Below are positions 27,217-36,197 of a stretch of 64,000 nucleotides of DNA, in pieces. Within the stretch, counting starts at the first letter, position 1. The number at the start of each line of letters is the position of its first letter. The translations under genes and the position numbers were made by a program. The notes under the pieces are model-generated. The model searched no databases. It was not told where the DNA came from and saw only the letters and a list, made by a program, of their open reading frames with translations. Source of the DNA: Nitrosospira briensis (lineage in GTDB: Bacteria; Pseudomonadota; Gammaproteobacteria; Burkholderiales; Nitrosomonadaceae); NCBI RefSeq assembly GCF_900115125.1, contig NZ_FOVJ01000001.1, forward strand, positions 62,001 through 126,000, given 5' to 3'.

Positions 27217-28919
27217 TGCGACTCCACTACGATGGAAAGAACTTCGGCTCTTGTTTCCACATCGCGCGTTGCAGTCAGTACTCCAGGCATTGCCATCTTT
27301 TCCGGAACAACTTGGATATTCAGTGGCGCGCCTGCTTTTAGCTGATTACCCTCACGAATCGCGGCAAGCGCTCCGGAGAGGGGTACCGTGAATGTGACGG
27401 GTGCGTGCACGATGTGATGACCGAACATCGAGAGAGTGCCCGCATAATGCGGACTTGATGGATCGATCGTCGCATTGTCCGGCGCGTTTACTAGCACAGC
27501 AAAATCATGGCCATGCCCCAGTGGAGGCAGGGCGACCGTAACCTTCGCAAACAGTATTGGCTCGTCCAGTCGTGATCGTGCCTGGAGAAGCGCAGGTGGA
27601 ATTGTCACCTCGCCGCTGGCCCCATCTCCCGCGCTCGCGGTCGAATCAGTGATTTGCGCGTTGAAATGCTCGATCCGGGCTGACGCGGCCGCCTTGGCAG
27701 CAGCGATGGCCAGCCCTTGCGGAATAATTTGCTCGCCTGATCCGGGCTGGTAACTGTAGTTGAAATCTCCTATCGTTGCATAGTCGCCGGCCGTCCTTTT
27801 GGTTACCGGCTGCCCTTTTGAATCGACAAAGAACAGGAATGGTTCATCTGACCATGCCTTGTAATCCGAACCTTCCGGCAGCACCGGGTATCCAAGCGCC
27901 TGCTGCTTGCGGGTCCACACGTCCCAAAGCCGGTCAATGTTAGCGTGATGCAGGAAAAAGAGAGGGTCGACAGGCGACAGGTTGGCTTGCATGAAACCGC
28001 CGCTGTCAGTGGTCCTGCCCTTTTCGTCGGTAAAGATACCCCCAACACAATTGTGGACCCTGTTGTGCGGTTGGCCTTCCAGTACGCCGAACCCGGTTAA
28101 ACCACTATGCCCCATCGTTTTCGGACTGTTGAAAGTCGTGAAATCCCGTGGCGAAAGTGCAGCCAGCAGTGTTTGCAGCGAAACGGCCTTTGTCGTTTTC
28201 TCATCAAATCCAGGCTTCTCTCTCGTCAAGCCGCGAGCATGGGCTTGGTCGAAAAAGAACAGGCCTCTCGGGTCATCCAGAATATCGAACCAGAGATCAT
28301 CGGGAGATCGGACCCCGCGAGCGAGGAGCTGACCATATTGCGTCTTGTCGTCAAATTGACCGTCCGTATAAATTCGTTTCCAGTAGCTCGCCCTCGCGAT
28401 AACCTCGCGGAACCGGGCCTGGAATTCGCTGGATTGTCCAATATAGGCAGGATGAGCCGGTGTGAGCACATCCTCGAACATGACGTCGGGAACACCCGGC
28501 TGAAACGGATTTTTGGGGTCCGTATTTTCGGTCCAATCCCAGTAAGGAAGCGCAAAACTCGGGTCGCCGCTGAGTTCCCGGCAGATTTGCTCAAACCATC
28601 CTATATAGCCGCGATGCCAAACCAGAAACCACCAGTTGCCGTGTGGGCAGTCCATCGTGTGCGTTAAAGCAATGCGATACCAGTTGCGCGGATCTTCCGG
28701 CGGGAGCCTGAGCATGACGTGAATCGCCTTTTTGTAGCTATTGATGGTTCGCTTTGCCTCCGGATTTAAAAGGTTCAGGCGCCGGTACTTCGTAGTTCCC
28801 TGTGCATATGTTTGACCAAATGGAAGGGTGGCTGCACCCGCGGCAGTAGCAACGGCAGCCGTCGCTTTTAAAAATGTGCGGCGGGACATGGATGATGAAT
28901 GCAATTTCTTGGCTTGCAT
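27213..28919 (-). CDS. Tat-exported tyrosinase
   Basis: A 568-residue copper enzyme with a twin-arginine signal SRRTFLK at 12-18 followed by an Ala-rich hydrophobic stretch ending TYAQ. The CuA site is His87, His93 and His102 (HTMDCPH, WHRGYIGW); the CuB site lies around 280-325 (HNRVHNCVGG and FFLHHANIDRLWDVW). Both sites look intact. The C-terminal half is a beta-rich domain with a plastocyanin-like stretch (ILFAKVTVALPPLGHGHDF). It would oxidise monophenols to quinones in the periplasm. The gene is first of a unit with a small exported protein and the multicopper oxidase. Confidence 0.93.
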   Translation of the reverse strand: MQAKKLHSSSMSRRTFLKATAAVATAAGAATLPFGQTYAQGTTKYRRLNLLNPEAKRTINSYKKAIHVMLRLPPEDPRNWYRIALTHTMDCPHGNWWFLVWHRGYIGWFEQICRELSGDPSFALPYWDWTENTDPKNPFQPGVPDVMFEDVLTPAHPAYIGQSSEFQARFREVIARASYWKRIYTDGQFDDKTQYGQLLARGVRSPDDLWFDILDDPRGLFFFDQAHARGLTREKPGFDEKTTKAVSLQTLLAALSPRDFTTFNSPKTMGHSGLTGFGVLEGQPHNRVHNCVGGIFTDEKGRTTDSGGFMQANLSPVDPLFFLHHANIDRLWDVWTRKQQALGYPVLPEGSDYKAWSDEPFLFFVDSKGQPVTKRTAGDYATIGDFNYSYQPGSGEQIIPQGLAIAAAKAAASARIEHFNAQITDSTASAGDGASGEVTIPPALLQARSRLDEPILFAKVTVALPPLGHGHDFAVLVNAPDNATIDPSSPHYAGTLSMFGHHIVHAPVTFTVPLSGALAAIREGNQLKAGAPLNIQVVPEKMAMPGVLTATRDVETRAEVLSIVVESH

Positions 28920-29553
28920 GGAATAAACCTCGTTATGGTTATTGATTATTTATCGAGCATTGCGTCGAGTGCGGCTTGATTTGATTCGGGTAGGTGATCA
29001 GGAAGGGACAGGGATTGCAGGAGCACTATCTATCTGACTGGTGGATTATTTTTATCCCTTCGTGCAAGCCATATCAGGAAGACGAAGGGCACGCAATTAG
29101 ATAATCAAACAGGATTTCGGGATAGCTGTAAAATCTTACAGGTACGACTACATGAAGCATGCTTTTGGTGCGGAGGTATTCGAAGATGGTCCGGCAGCAC
29201 CCGACTGGATGAAGTCGCAAGCCGTCAGTCTCGGTGGCGTTAGCCGTTCTCAATAATGACGGTCGGGTTTACTCTGGCGCCGAAATGCGAGCATCATATA
29301 AGATCGAGTACGTATCTTCGCATGATGTTGTGTGCCACCTATCAAGACCAGCACAAGCCCGAATTGCCTCATATATAGGTAGCGGAAGAGGTGTTGCAGG
29401 AAGATACGTTGCCACAAATTATTGGTAACGGAACTAATTGGCAGTTACCGACATGGGCAAGCATCTCCGGTTCGGAGGGCGCGAGAGAAACGGACAGGAT
29501 TATGCAAGCCAATGGCGTGCAGTGTGTCCATGAACTGGCGAGCCCGGTCCGGC
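28920..29553. other. Gap upstream of the tyrosinase gene, one inverted repeat
   Basis: About 630 nt with no convincing gene; short frames lack signals. It should carry the promoter of the tyrosinase unit. One feature stands out: CCCTTCGT (29056-29063) and ACGAAGGG (29082-29089) form a perfect 8-bp inverted repeat with an 18-nt spacer about 140 nt before the tyrosinase start, possibly an operator. Confidence 0.4.
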
Positions 29554-30063
29554 TTATTCCCCTTTCACATCTAATTTCTGATGCTCCCCCAGGGCATCTT
29601 TATCTCCCGTCGCGATCGCTTTGACAAGTCCGTATGCACGTCCCATTGCGCTATTTGGCGCGTCCCAATATTCTGCTGCGGTGATACTGACTTTGAGTAA
29701 CGCGAGGTCCGGATCGTCTAGCCCCTCTGGAAACCAGGGCTTGATCCAGGGCGACCATAAGGTGTGCATTTTCTCCTTATCGCGCACCAGTTCAGCAGTG
29801 CCGGATAAGGAAAGATAGTCCTGTTTATCTGTACGAGCATAGGAAAGGTTGACGTGCTGATCTGCCTGCGCTTCCGCAATTTTTAGCGATGACAGTGACG
29901 TAAAAAACCAGAGATTGCCTTCACTGTCGAGTTGCATCGTTGCCATAGGACGGCTCTGCAAAGACCCATCTTTTGCGATGGTAGTCAGCATCGCGAATTT
30001 GGCATCGTCCACCATTTCCGCCACTTTAGCCAACGCGGCATCGTGTTGTTCATCGATTTTCAT
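29554..30063 (-). CDS. PNPOx-like general stress protein
   Basis: A 169-residue flavin-binding split-barrel protein of the pyridoxamine-phosphate-oxidase-like/general stress group 26 branch. Marks are KFAMLTTIAKDGSLQSRPMAT, EGNLWFFTSLSSLKIAEA and YLSLSGTAELVRDKEKM, then LWSPWIKPWFPEGL. Such proteins bind FMN or FAD and are not true PNPOx enzymes. A clear AAGGAG site precedes the start. It lies at the left edge of the accessory region. Confidence 0.9.
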   Translation of the reverse strand: MKIDEQHDAALAKVAEMVDDAKFAMLTTIAKDGSLQSRPMATMQLDSEGNLWFFTSLSSLKIAEAQADQHVNLSYARTDKQDYLSLSGTAELVRDKEKMHTLWSPWIKPWFPEGLDDPDLALLKVSITAAEYWDAPNSAMGRAYGLVKAIATGDKDALGEHQKLDVKGE

Positions 30064-30705
30064 GGTAGCTCCTTCATACTGAGGCGTTTGAGTTCAGATT
30101 TTTCATGCTTTCTTCAGGATGGATCACTTGTATACCAGTTTCGTCATTCCTTTCAAGCCGGCGTAAAGAACTGCCTGGCAAAATCGTGATCTGGAATCGC
30201 CTTGCCCTGGCTATCTCACGTCTTGTTTTAAAATATAGACCAAAAGCCGTGGATGCTCCAGATACGCTATACGTCGAAGGAGATTTGCGGAAGATGCTTT
30301 AAGCAGGGACGGGGCCGTTACATCTCGATGAGTATCTGAGAACGAAACATAAGCCCACTCAGGGGCAAAAAGCAAAAAGTAGGTGCAGTAATGCGAAGCG
30401 CATGGCACAGAATGAACTGGACGTCCCTGAATGTACCTTGGTCCTGGGCAAAAAAGAAGGAGCTCTCAATGGTGAAGAATCGGGCAAATTGTCAAGCCGG
30501 GCAATTTGATTGGGGAAATGTACTAGCCCTTGAATATTTCTCGGCGTTATCGGACCTCAGGAAGATCGTCATAGACGGGAGAGACCTTCGTGGTGAAAAT
30601 GGCCTTTGTCATGCAGAAATTCTTGCAACAGTTGGCGGAGAGAGTGCGAAACTTCGAACCGCATTCTGGAAATTCTAGAGGAATGGAACGACTATCTCAA
30701 GACTA
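30064..30705. other. Gap before the mobilisation genes
   Basis: About 640 nt with only small open frames. One (plus strand, 30391-30678) is 95 codons long but lacks a clear ribosome site and its end reads better in another frame (a helical stretch ending in EEWNDYLKTNVSYY at about 30660-30720), so it may be a decayed gene. An origin of transfer for the relaxase might lie here. A small inverted repeat ATGCG-AAG-CGCAT is at 30391-30403, but I cannot call oriT. Confidence 0.3.
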
Positions 30706-31176
30706 ATGTTTCGTATTATTAGGAGCCGTCACCATGAGCGGCTCCAGCGATCTTCAATCCGTAGCTCGGGCATTCTCGACTCTGCCGCATCTTTCCCCAA
30801 GAAATCGAAACGGCGTTCTACCCCTCCGTTTTCCCTGCGCCTTACCGTCGAGGAACGTAAGCGTCTGGATGAACTGGCGGGAAATCGACCGCTAGGGTCA
30901 TATATTCGTGACCGCTTGCTCGGCGAACAGACTGAGAAGCGCAGTAAAGTGAAGAAACCTGCACCGGACACCGCCTTACTGGCTCTGGTATTAGGCGAAT
31001 TCGGTCGGTCGCGGCTGGCCTCCAATATCAACCAGTTCGCCAAAGCGGCCAATATAGGAACACTGGATGTAACCCCCGAGACGGAACGTGAGATTGTACA
31101 GGCATGCGCGGAAATCCAGGCCATACGCGTGCTATTGATCACAGCGCTAGGTGTAGCACCCGTGGAAGATGAATGA
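30706..31176 (+). CDS. MobC-like mobilisation accessory protein (start region possibly frameshifted)
   Basis: The conserved body (from DSAASFPKKSKRRSTPPFSL onward) holds a ribbon-helix-helix-type DNA-binding stretch (SLRLTVEERKRLDELAGNRPLGSYIRDRLLG) and a helix SRLASNINQFAKAANIGTL, as in MobC/relaxosome proteins. The 5' end is doubtful: the best ribosome site (AGGAG) and ATG at 30734 are in a different frame that stops after 53 codons. The frame used here has an ATG at 30706 without a good ribosome site. A single-base loss near 30775 would explain both. It overlaps the relaxase gene by 4 nt. Confidence 0.65.
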   Translation: MFRIIRSRHHERLQRSSIRSSGILDSAASFPKKSKRRSTPPFSLRLTVEERKRLDELAGNRPLGSYIRDRLLGEQTEKRSKVKKPAPDTALLALVLGEFGRSRLASNINQFAKAANIGTLDVTPETEREIVQACAEIQAIRVLLITALGVAPVEDE

Positions 31177-32471
31177 TCCTTGTTGGCAACCAGCGCGGCG
31201 GAGCCAAGGATTTGGCCTTGCACTTGCTCAAGGAAGAAAATGAGCATGTGGAAGTTCATGAAGTGCGCGGGTTTGCCTCAAACAATCTCATGGCCGCGCT
31301 CAATGAAGCCTACGCAATCAGCCGTGCAACGCGCTGCAAGCAGTTTTTATTCTCCTTGAGTCTCAATCCCCCCAAGCATGAGAATGTTTCGACCAAAACA
31401 TTTGAAAAGGCCATTGAGCGGGCCGAAGAAAAACTCGGACTGAACGATCAGCCCCGCGCCATCGTTTTTCATGAAAAGAATGGGCGCAGGCATTGCCATG
31501 CGGTGTGGTCACGAATCAAGCTGGATGAAATGAAAGCGGTACAGCTTTCTTTCTCCAAACGAAGATTAATCGAATTATCCCGTGAACTGTTTCTAGAGCA
31601 TGGCTGGACCATGCTAGAAGGACTTAAGCATTCTCATGCCCGCGATCCGCTTAACTTTACGTTGGCGGAATGGCAACAGGCCAAGCGCATTGGCAAAGAC
31701 CCGAAGCAGATTAAAGCGGTGTTTCAGGAATGCTGGTCGCTCGGTAAGACACAGAACGCTTTTGCCCATGGGCTGAAAGAGCATGGTTATATGCTGGCCC
31801 GTGGCGACCGGCGCGGCTTTGTCGCGGTGGACCATCGGGGCGAAGTGTTTGCCGTGTCCAAATGGGGTGGAATCAAAACGAAGGAAGTGCGCACCCGTCT
31901 TACCGATGAAAGAAACCTGCCATCGGTCGAAGAAGCCAGAACTCAGATAGCCAAAGATATGACGGCCCGGCTGGAAACGCTCTCCCAAGAACAAATGACT
32001 GTATTTGCAACCCGCCGAACTGAGCTGGAAGAAAAGCGGCAAACTTTAGTACGCGAGAATCAGACTGAACGGCAAAAATTAACCGAAACCCAGCACTCCT
32101 ACTGGCAGGACAAACAACAGGAATGGCGAAGCAATTTCAACCAAGGCATGCGCGGCCTGTTTGACCGTCTCACGGGAAGACGCAAGCAAATCGAAGAACG
32201 TAATGAACTAGACGCATGGCAACTCAAGATGCGACAGCAGCAGGAACGCGACGCGCTTATCTTTCAGCAGTTAGACACACGCCGTACCCTGCAATCGCGC
32301 ATCGAGCGGCTGGAAGCGCTTAAATCATATCGGCTGGATACGTTGGAACGCGATAGATCGCAATATCAAGCCATGCGCGATCAGCGCATTGAGCAGCTAG
32401 AAATACAGCGTCAAGAGCAGAACCGGGACCGCCCGCAACCTCACCAGCGCGGCCCTGACTGGACGCGCTAG
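31173..32471 (+). CDS. MOB-family relaxase/mobilisation nuclease
   Basis: A 432-residue relaxase. Its N-terminus MILVGNQRGGAKDLALHLL is typical of this relaxase group; the HUH metal site is His100 with His107 and His109 (VFHEKNGRRHCHAV). The C-terminal half (from about 260) is a long Gln/Glu/Arg-rich coiled coil. It would nick the transfer origin of the element with the MobC-like partner, to which it is coupled. No type IV secretion genes occur in the window, so the element would be mobilisable, not self-transferring. Confidence 0.82.
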   Translation: MILVGNQRGGAKDLALHLLKEENEHVEVHEVRGFASNNLMAALNEAYAISRATRCKQFLFSLSLNPPKHENVSTKTFEKAIERAEEKLGLNDQPRAIVFHEKNGRRHCHAVWSRIKLDEMKAVQLSFSKRRLIELSRELFLEHGWTMLEGLKHSHARDPLNFTLAEWQQAKRIGKDPKQIKAVFQECWSLGKTQNAFAHGLKEHGYMLARGDRRGFVAVDHRGEVFAVSKWGGIKTKEVRTRLTDERNLPSVEEARTQIAKDMTARLETLSQEQMTVFATRRTELEEKRQTLVRENQTERQKLTETQHSYWQDKQQEWRSNFNQGMRGLFDRLTGRRKQIEERNELDAWQLKMRQQQERDALIFQQLDTRRTLQSRIERLEALKSYRLDTLERDRSQYQAMRDQRIEQLEIQRQEQNRDRPQPHQRGPDWTR

Positions 32472-32662
32472 CGTTTGGGCATTAACGACTCCAGAATACA
32501 TGCACCGTCTCGAAACCGGTTTCCGGTGTGACAATATCGCTGCTCATCTCCATATCCCGGCCCATGCATTCATAGTTGATATAGAGCATGGAGAGCAACG
32601 ACGTAAATTAGGCAATACCCCAAAGCAGCTGCGTCCGCATGAACGAATTATTAACGAGCGTC

Positions 32663-33367
32663 CTACTTAGGATCTCGCCGGCCAGCCACAATTGCAATAA
32701 GATTAACTACTGCTGTGGTTGCCTCCGCGCACATCGCCGCGTCACGAAAAGTAGCCGTGCGCCGGTGCTGTAACGCGACAGCGAATTCGAGAGCAGACTT
32801 GGCGTGTCGGCGCCCCTCTTCATAAGCTCCACCGGCCAGCTCGGTGGCAATAAATGCTTCAAGCATTCGTTTACCGTCCGTTGGGCTTGGTTGTACCCCA
32901 TCAGTGGATGGATGGCGCGTAGGATCAAAGACGACTTGACCCAGCGAGATTAAAGCTTCGCGACCAAGAAGACCTACGGTCTGGAATTGCTCTTCGGTGC
33001 TTGACGAAGCGAGGCGATCCCGAAGCTCTCCTACACAACGATCTACGCGCTGCCACCTTGTAGGTGGCGGGAGATCCTGCCGTCCAGTGCGTATGAGATT
33101 GATGACTGAATTGACCAATTCACCAATGAAGTCTCGACGTGATTGATAGGTGGGCAAATCACCGCTGCTCCAACGACCATACCAATCCCATAAGCTGCCA
33201 AAAGTTATTGGATTCTCAATACGCCTACTCGCTAGCTCAGCCGCTACTACTAAGAAAGTCTGCTGATATCGGTGCTCAACGTCATTGATGCGAGGGCCAC
33301 CTGTAGCGACTGAGATCAGTAGATTTTTGAGTTGCTCTAAACCACCGATAAGTTCGTCGTTTGTCAT
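32663..33367 (-). CDS. Unknown protein, possible abortive-infection type
   Basis: A 234-residue cytosolic protein. The stretch ITFGSLWDWYGRWSSGDLPTY followed by SRRDFIGELV resembles N-terminal parts of some phage-defence (Abi-type) proteins, and the C-terminal part has a helical RRHAKSALEFAVALQHRRTA stretch followed by DAAMCAEATTAVVNLIAIV. These are impressions and not a family call. It sits between a relaxase and a HigBA pair, a place where defence genes often occur. Alternative: an uncharacterised helical protein. Confidence 0.5.
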   Translation of the reverse strand: MTNDELIGGLEQLKNLLISVATGGPRINDVEHRYQQTFLVVAAELASRRIENPITFGSLWDWYGRWSSGDLPTYQSRRDFIGELVNSVINLIRTGRQDLPPPTRWQRVDRCVGELRDRLASSSTEEQFQTVGLLGREALISLGQVVFDPTRHPSTDGVQPSPTDGKRMLEAFIATELAGGAYEEGRRHAKSALEFAVALQHRRTATFRDAAMCAEATTAVVNLIAIVAGRRDPK

Positions 33368-33503
33368 GGCTCAGATATCTTATAAATTATAGTAGCGTGG
33401 TGAAGCGATATGGGTTGCGGTTGCAGCAGGCGCAAGATTTCCCCTTTTAAATATAAAAATCGCAAAAACAGAACGGTTATCACTTAAGAATAAACACCGA
33501 ATA

Positions 33504-33806
33504 TCAAATATGTACTTCTTCGTGGGGTTTCCACGGATTGATTTTCTGGATTTTTATACCCAGTTCTGTTCTCGCCTTATCAAGCTCGTAGGTTTTTTGC
33601 AGGTTCAACCACAATTCCGCGCCGGTGCCGAAGAACCGTCCCAACCGTAGAGCTGTATCCGCTGTCAAGTCTCGTTTGCCACGAATAAGCTGCGAGATAC
33701 GGTTTGCAGGCACGTCGATTTGACGCGCAAGCTCTGTTCGCGTCATACCAATTTCTTCCAATTCATCAGCAAGAAATTCGCCGGGGTGAATAGCTTCTCT
33801 CGTCAT
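33504..33806 (-). CDS. higA: HigA-family antitoxin
   Basis: A 100-residue Xre-type helix-turn-helix protein. It begins IHPGEFLADELEEIGMTRTELARQI, the HigA/VapI hallmark, followed by RISQLIRGKRDLTADTALRL and ELWLNLQKTYELD. It binds its own promoter and neutralises the HigB RNase encoded just upstream. A 26-nt gap separates the two genes, in the usual toxin-first order. Confidence 0.93.
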   Translation of the reverse strand: MTREAIHPGEFLADELEEIGMTRTELARQIDVPANRISQLIRGKRDLTADTALRLGRFFGTGAELWLNLQKTYELDKARTELGIKIQKINPWKPHEEVHI

Positions 33807-33832
33807 GTTCTGTTTCCTTTCTCTATATCCAC

Positions 33833-34150
33833 TTAGTGATAATCCACAATTTCCACATCATTCGCACCTTCGTCCCACGTAAAATATACACGCCATTGTT
33901 GATTGACGCGAATGCTGCACTGTCCCGCCCTGTCACCGGATAAGTGCTCAAAGCGGTTACTGGGTAAAGCAGCCAGCGCTTCAAGTGTATCGGCAGCATC
34001 AAGTATTCTAAGGCGCTTCTCCGCCTGACGTCTAAAGCCGGAAAATGCCGCAACATGCTGGCCTTCAAAAATGCGCTCTGTTTTCCGGCATTTAAAACTC
34101 TTTATTATTCTTAACCGTACCGCATATTGACGTGTTACGTCAATCGTCAA
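33833..34150 (-). CDS. higB: HigB-family toxin (RelE superfamily)
   Basis: A 105-residue ribosome-dependent mRNA interferase of the HigB type: IKSFKCRKTERIFEG, RRQAEKRLRILDAADTLEALAALPSNR and the C-terminal QWRVYFTWDEGANDVEIVDYH. Standard members begin with Met at the IKSF element. Here that position reads ATA ATA AAG, and the only ATG is 14 codons upstream, so either the protein carries an N-terminal extension (MTIDVTRQYAVRLR) or the start has been lost by mutation, which could have disarmed the toxin. Confidence 0.85.
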   Translation of the reverse strand: MTIDVTRQYAVRLRIIKSFKCRKTERIFEGQHVAAFSGFRRQAEKRLRILDAADTLEALAALPSNRFEHLSGDRAGQCSIRVNQQWRVYFTWDEGANDVEIVDYH

Positions 34151-34233
34151 TATTTGAATGAAGTAGATAAAATAAAGGGATAATGATTACCGGACGCATT
34201 GCCTACTAACTGGACCTTGACTATTTTATAGCT

Positions 34234-35118
34234 ATGGACAAACCCGTTCTCACTAAAGAGGAACGTAAGGCGAAACGCGAAGCCCGGCGCCAAAAGCAGC
34301 GGGAAAACAACGTGCTTAGGGCGTCCAAAATGCACAAGCTTCGCCTGACCGCAGATGCTACGGCACCGACGAAAAAACAAGCCGCAAAAACGACCACCTA
34401 CCATATCGGCTGTTCAGGATGGTTTTACTGGCACTGGCGAAATGCCTTTTATCCCGAAGGCCTCGCGACCAAAGACTGGTTCGCCCATTATGCTAAGGCT
34501 TTCAAGACGGTTGAGATCAACGCTTCATTCTATTCATGGCCGACAGAGGCAACTGTGAAGACTTGGCTTAAACAGGCTGGCCGCAAAAAATTCGTCTACA
34601 CCGTCAAGGCATGCGAACTGATTACCCATACGAAGAAGTTCAAAGGGACGAAGGAGCTGGTAAAGGACTTCGGTTACATTGCAACCATCCTCGGCGACCG
34701 GATGGGGTGCTTTCTGTATCAGGCTCCTCCCAGCTACCATTATAGCCCCGCAAGGCTCAAGACGATTGTGAGCCAGCTTCAGAATGGTCAGAGAAACGTG
34801 ATCGAATTCCGCCACGCGAGCTGGTGGAATGAAAAGGTTTATAAGGCCCTGAAAGAGGCCGACCTCATTTTTTGTTCGTGCAGTGCGCCGCGCCTGCCTG
34901 ACGAACTGGTTAAGACAGCGGACGATATTTACATTCGCTTCCACGGCAAAAAGGCATGGTATCGCCATGATTACACCCAGGACGAACTGAGCGAATGGGC
35001 CGAGCGAATTAAGAACGCCAAAGCCAAAACTATATGGATATATTTCAACAACGATTTTGGCGGCAACGCGATTAGCAATGCGAAGGCGTTAGTGTGTCTG
35101 CTCAAGATCAAGCCATGA
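34234..35118 (+). CDS. DUF72 family protein
   Basis: A 294-residue protein of the TIM-barrel DUF72 group. The N-terminus is a Lys/Arg-rich leader (about 50 residues) before the family start IGCSGWFYWHWRNAFYPEGL; then VEINASFYSWPT, KFVYTVKACELITHTKKF, and the C-terminal YIRFHGKKAWYRHDY and WIYFNNDFGGNAISNA. The biological role of the family is unknown; active-site-like residues are conserved. It is divergent from higB. Confidence 0.9.
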   Translation: MDKPVLTKEERKAKREARRQKQRENNVLRASKMHKLRLTADATAPTKKQAAKTTTYHIGCSGWFYWHWRNAFYPEGLATKDWFAHYAKAFKTVEINASFYSWPTEATVKTWLKQAGRKKFVYTVKACELITHTKKFKGTKELVKDFGYIATILGDRMGCFLYQAPPSYHYSPARLKTIVSQLQNGQRNVIEFRHASWWNEKVYKALKEADLIFCSCSAPRLPDELVKTADDIYIRFHGKKAWYRHDYTQDELSEWAERIKNAKAKTIWIYFNNDFGGNAISNAKALVCLLKIKP

Positions 35119-35184
35119 GGTCTAGATCGCGGGATGCCGAGTGTGGAATATCCTTAATAACAGCCGGATTCTACGAACCAAATA

Positions 35185-35877
35185 GTGGATTGTGACACGA
35201 CCGGATACTCGTTGAGGTCGGCGGTACGTTGCGCCGACTGCGACACCCCGCTTACCGCATGCTGGACCAAGGGGCGTAGCAAACATTATCCGTATTACTA
35301 CTGCTTTACCAAACGCTGTGAGAGCTACGGCAAAGCCATCCAGCGCGAGAAGATCGAAGGGGAGTTCGAGAGCCTGCTGCGCACACTCGAACCTTCCGTA
35401 CCGTTATTCAAAACCGCGACCAAGATGTTCGAGACATGGTGGAATTACCGGCAGGCGCAGATCGCGCAGCGCGGACAGGCGCTTGAGGATGAAATACACA
35501 AACTGGATGGCAAAATCGAACAATTGATGGACAGGTTGGTTGAAACAGATAGCGATTCGATGGTCAAGGCGTATGAAACCCGGATCAAAAAATTCGAAAA
35601 AACCGACAGGGCCGTTCTGGTCGAAAAATCCGGCCAATCGCTGCGCCCGATGCATTCATTCAATGCGGCGCTTAGAACCAGCATCAACTTTATCGCTAAG
35701 CCGCATCAACTCTGGAGTTCCGGACGATTGTGCGACCGCCGAGCCGTGCTCAAACTCGCATTTCCGGGTGGACTTCAATATCATCGGAATACGGGACTTA
35801 GAACCACCGATACCCCCTTACCCTTCAAGGTGTTAGGGAGGCTTACAAGCAAGCGATTTCAATTGGCGGTCCACTGA
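35185..35877 (+). pseudogene. C-terminal relic of a large serine recombinase
   Basis: The open frame (230 codons) covers only the zinc-ribbon and coiled-coil end of a large serine recombinase: CADCDTPLTACWTKGR with YYYCFTKRCESYGK (four Cys), then IQREKIEGEFESLLRTL and a coiled coil, and the closing RRAVLKLAFPGG. The catalytic domain is missing. It may come from an earlier recombinase insertion. An intact, unrelated recombinase lies 950 nt downstream. Confidence 0.8.
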
Positions 35878-35928
35878 GTCAATTGTGAACCGTTCTCTGT
35901 TTAAAAGTTCTCCTCAAATTCCCAGTAA

Positions 35929-36079
35929 CAGGGAAATTTACAGGGAAATTTAGAATACTTTTCACTTATTTGCACCTGAATTATTATCAATTACCTTATA
36001 CCATGCGCCTTTTATCGATTTAGGCGTTTCATTCCAAAGAAATAACAGGGAATTTATTGATACATTGTAGGGAATTTTT
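35929..36079. repeat. Short direct repeats CAGGGAAATTTA
   Basis: Perfect tandem copies of CAGGGAAATTTA lie at 35929-35940 and 35941-35952. Variants are CAGGGAATTTA at 36046-36056 and TAGGGAATTTTT at 36068-36079. They fill the 320-nt gap between the recombinase relic and the zinc-ribbon gene. The gap otherwise has no gene. They could be binding sites for the ParB-like or recombinase proteins downstream. Confidence 0.6.
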
Positions 36080-36197
36080 GTTGTTCAACAGGGGGAGTGC
36101 ATATTTCTTCCAGCTCTTCCTGTTCCCATGTTCACTTCCTTGATTTAATCTTCTGACATATGCTCCATATATGTTGTCCTTGTATATGGAGAATGCC

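Noticed and set aside
29130-29270. Small ORF with MKHAFGAEVFEDGP
   Set aside because: It has no ribosome site at a proper distance, is only about 34 codons and has no recognisable similarity.
35929-36079. CRISPR-like array
   Set aside because: The repeat units are only 11-12 nt, two of them directly abutting, with irregular distances; no spacers of normal length and no cas genes.
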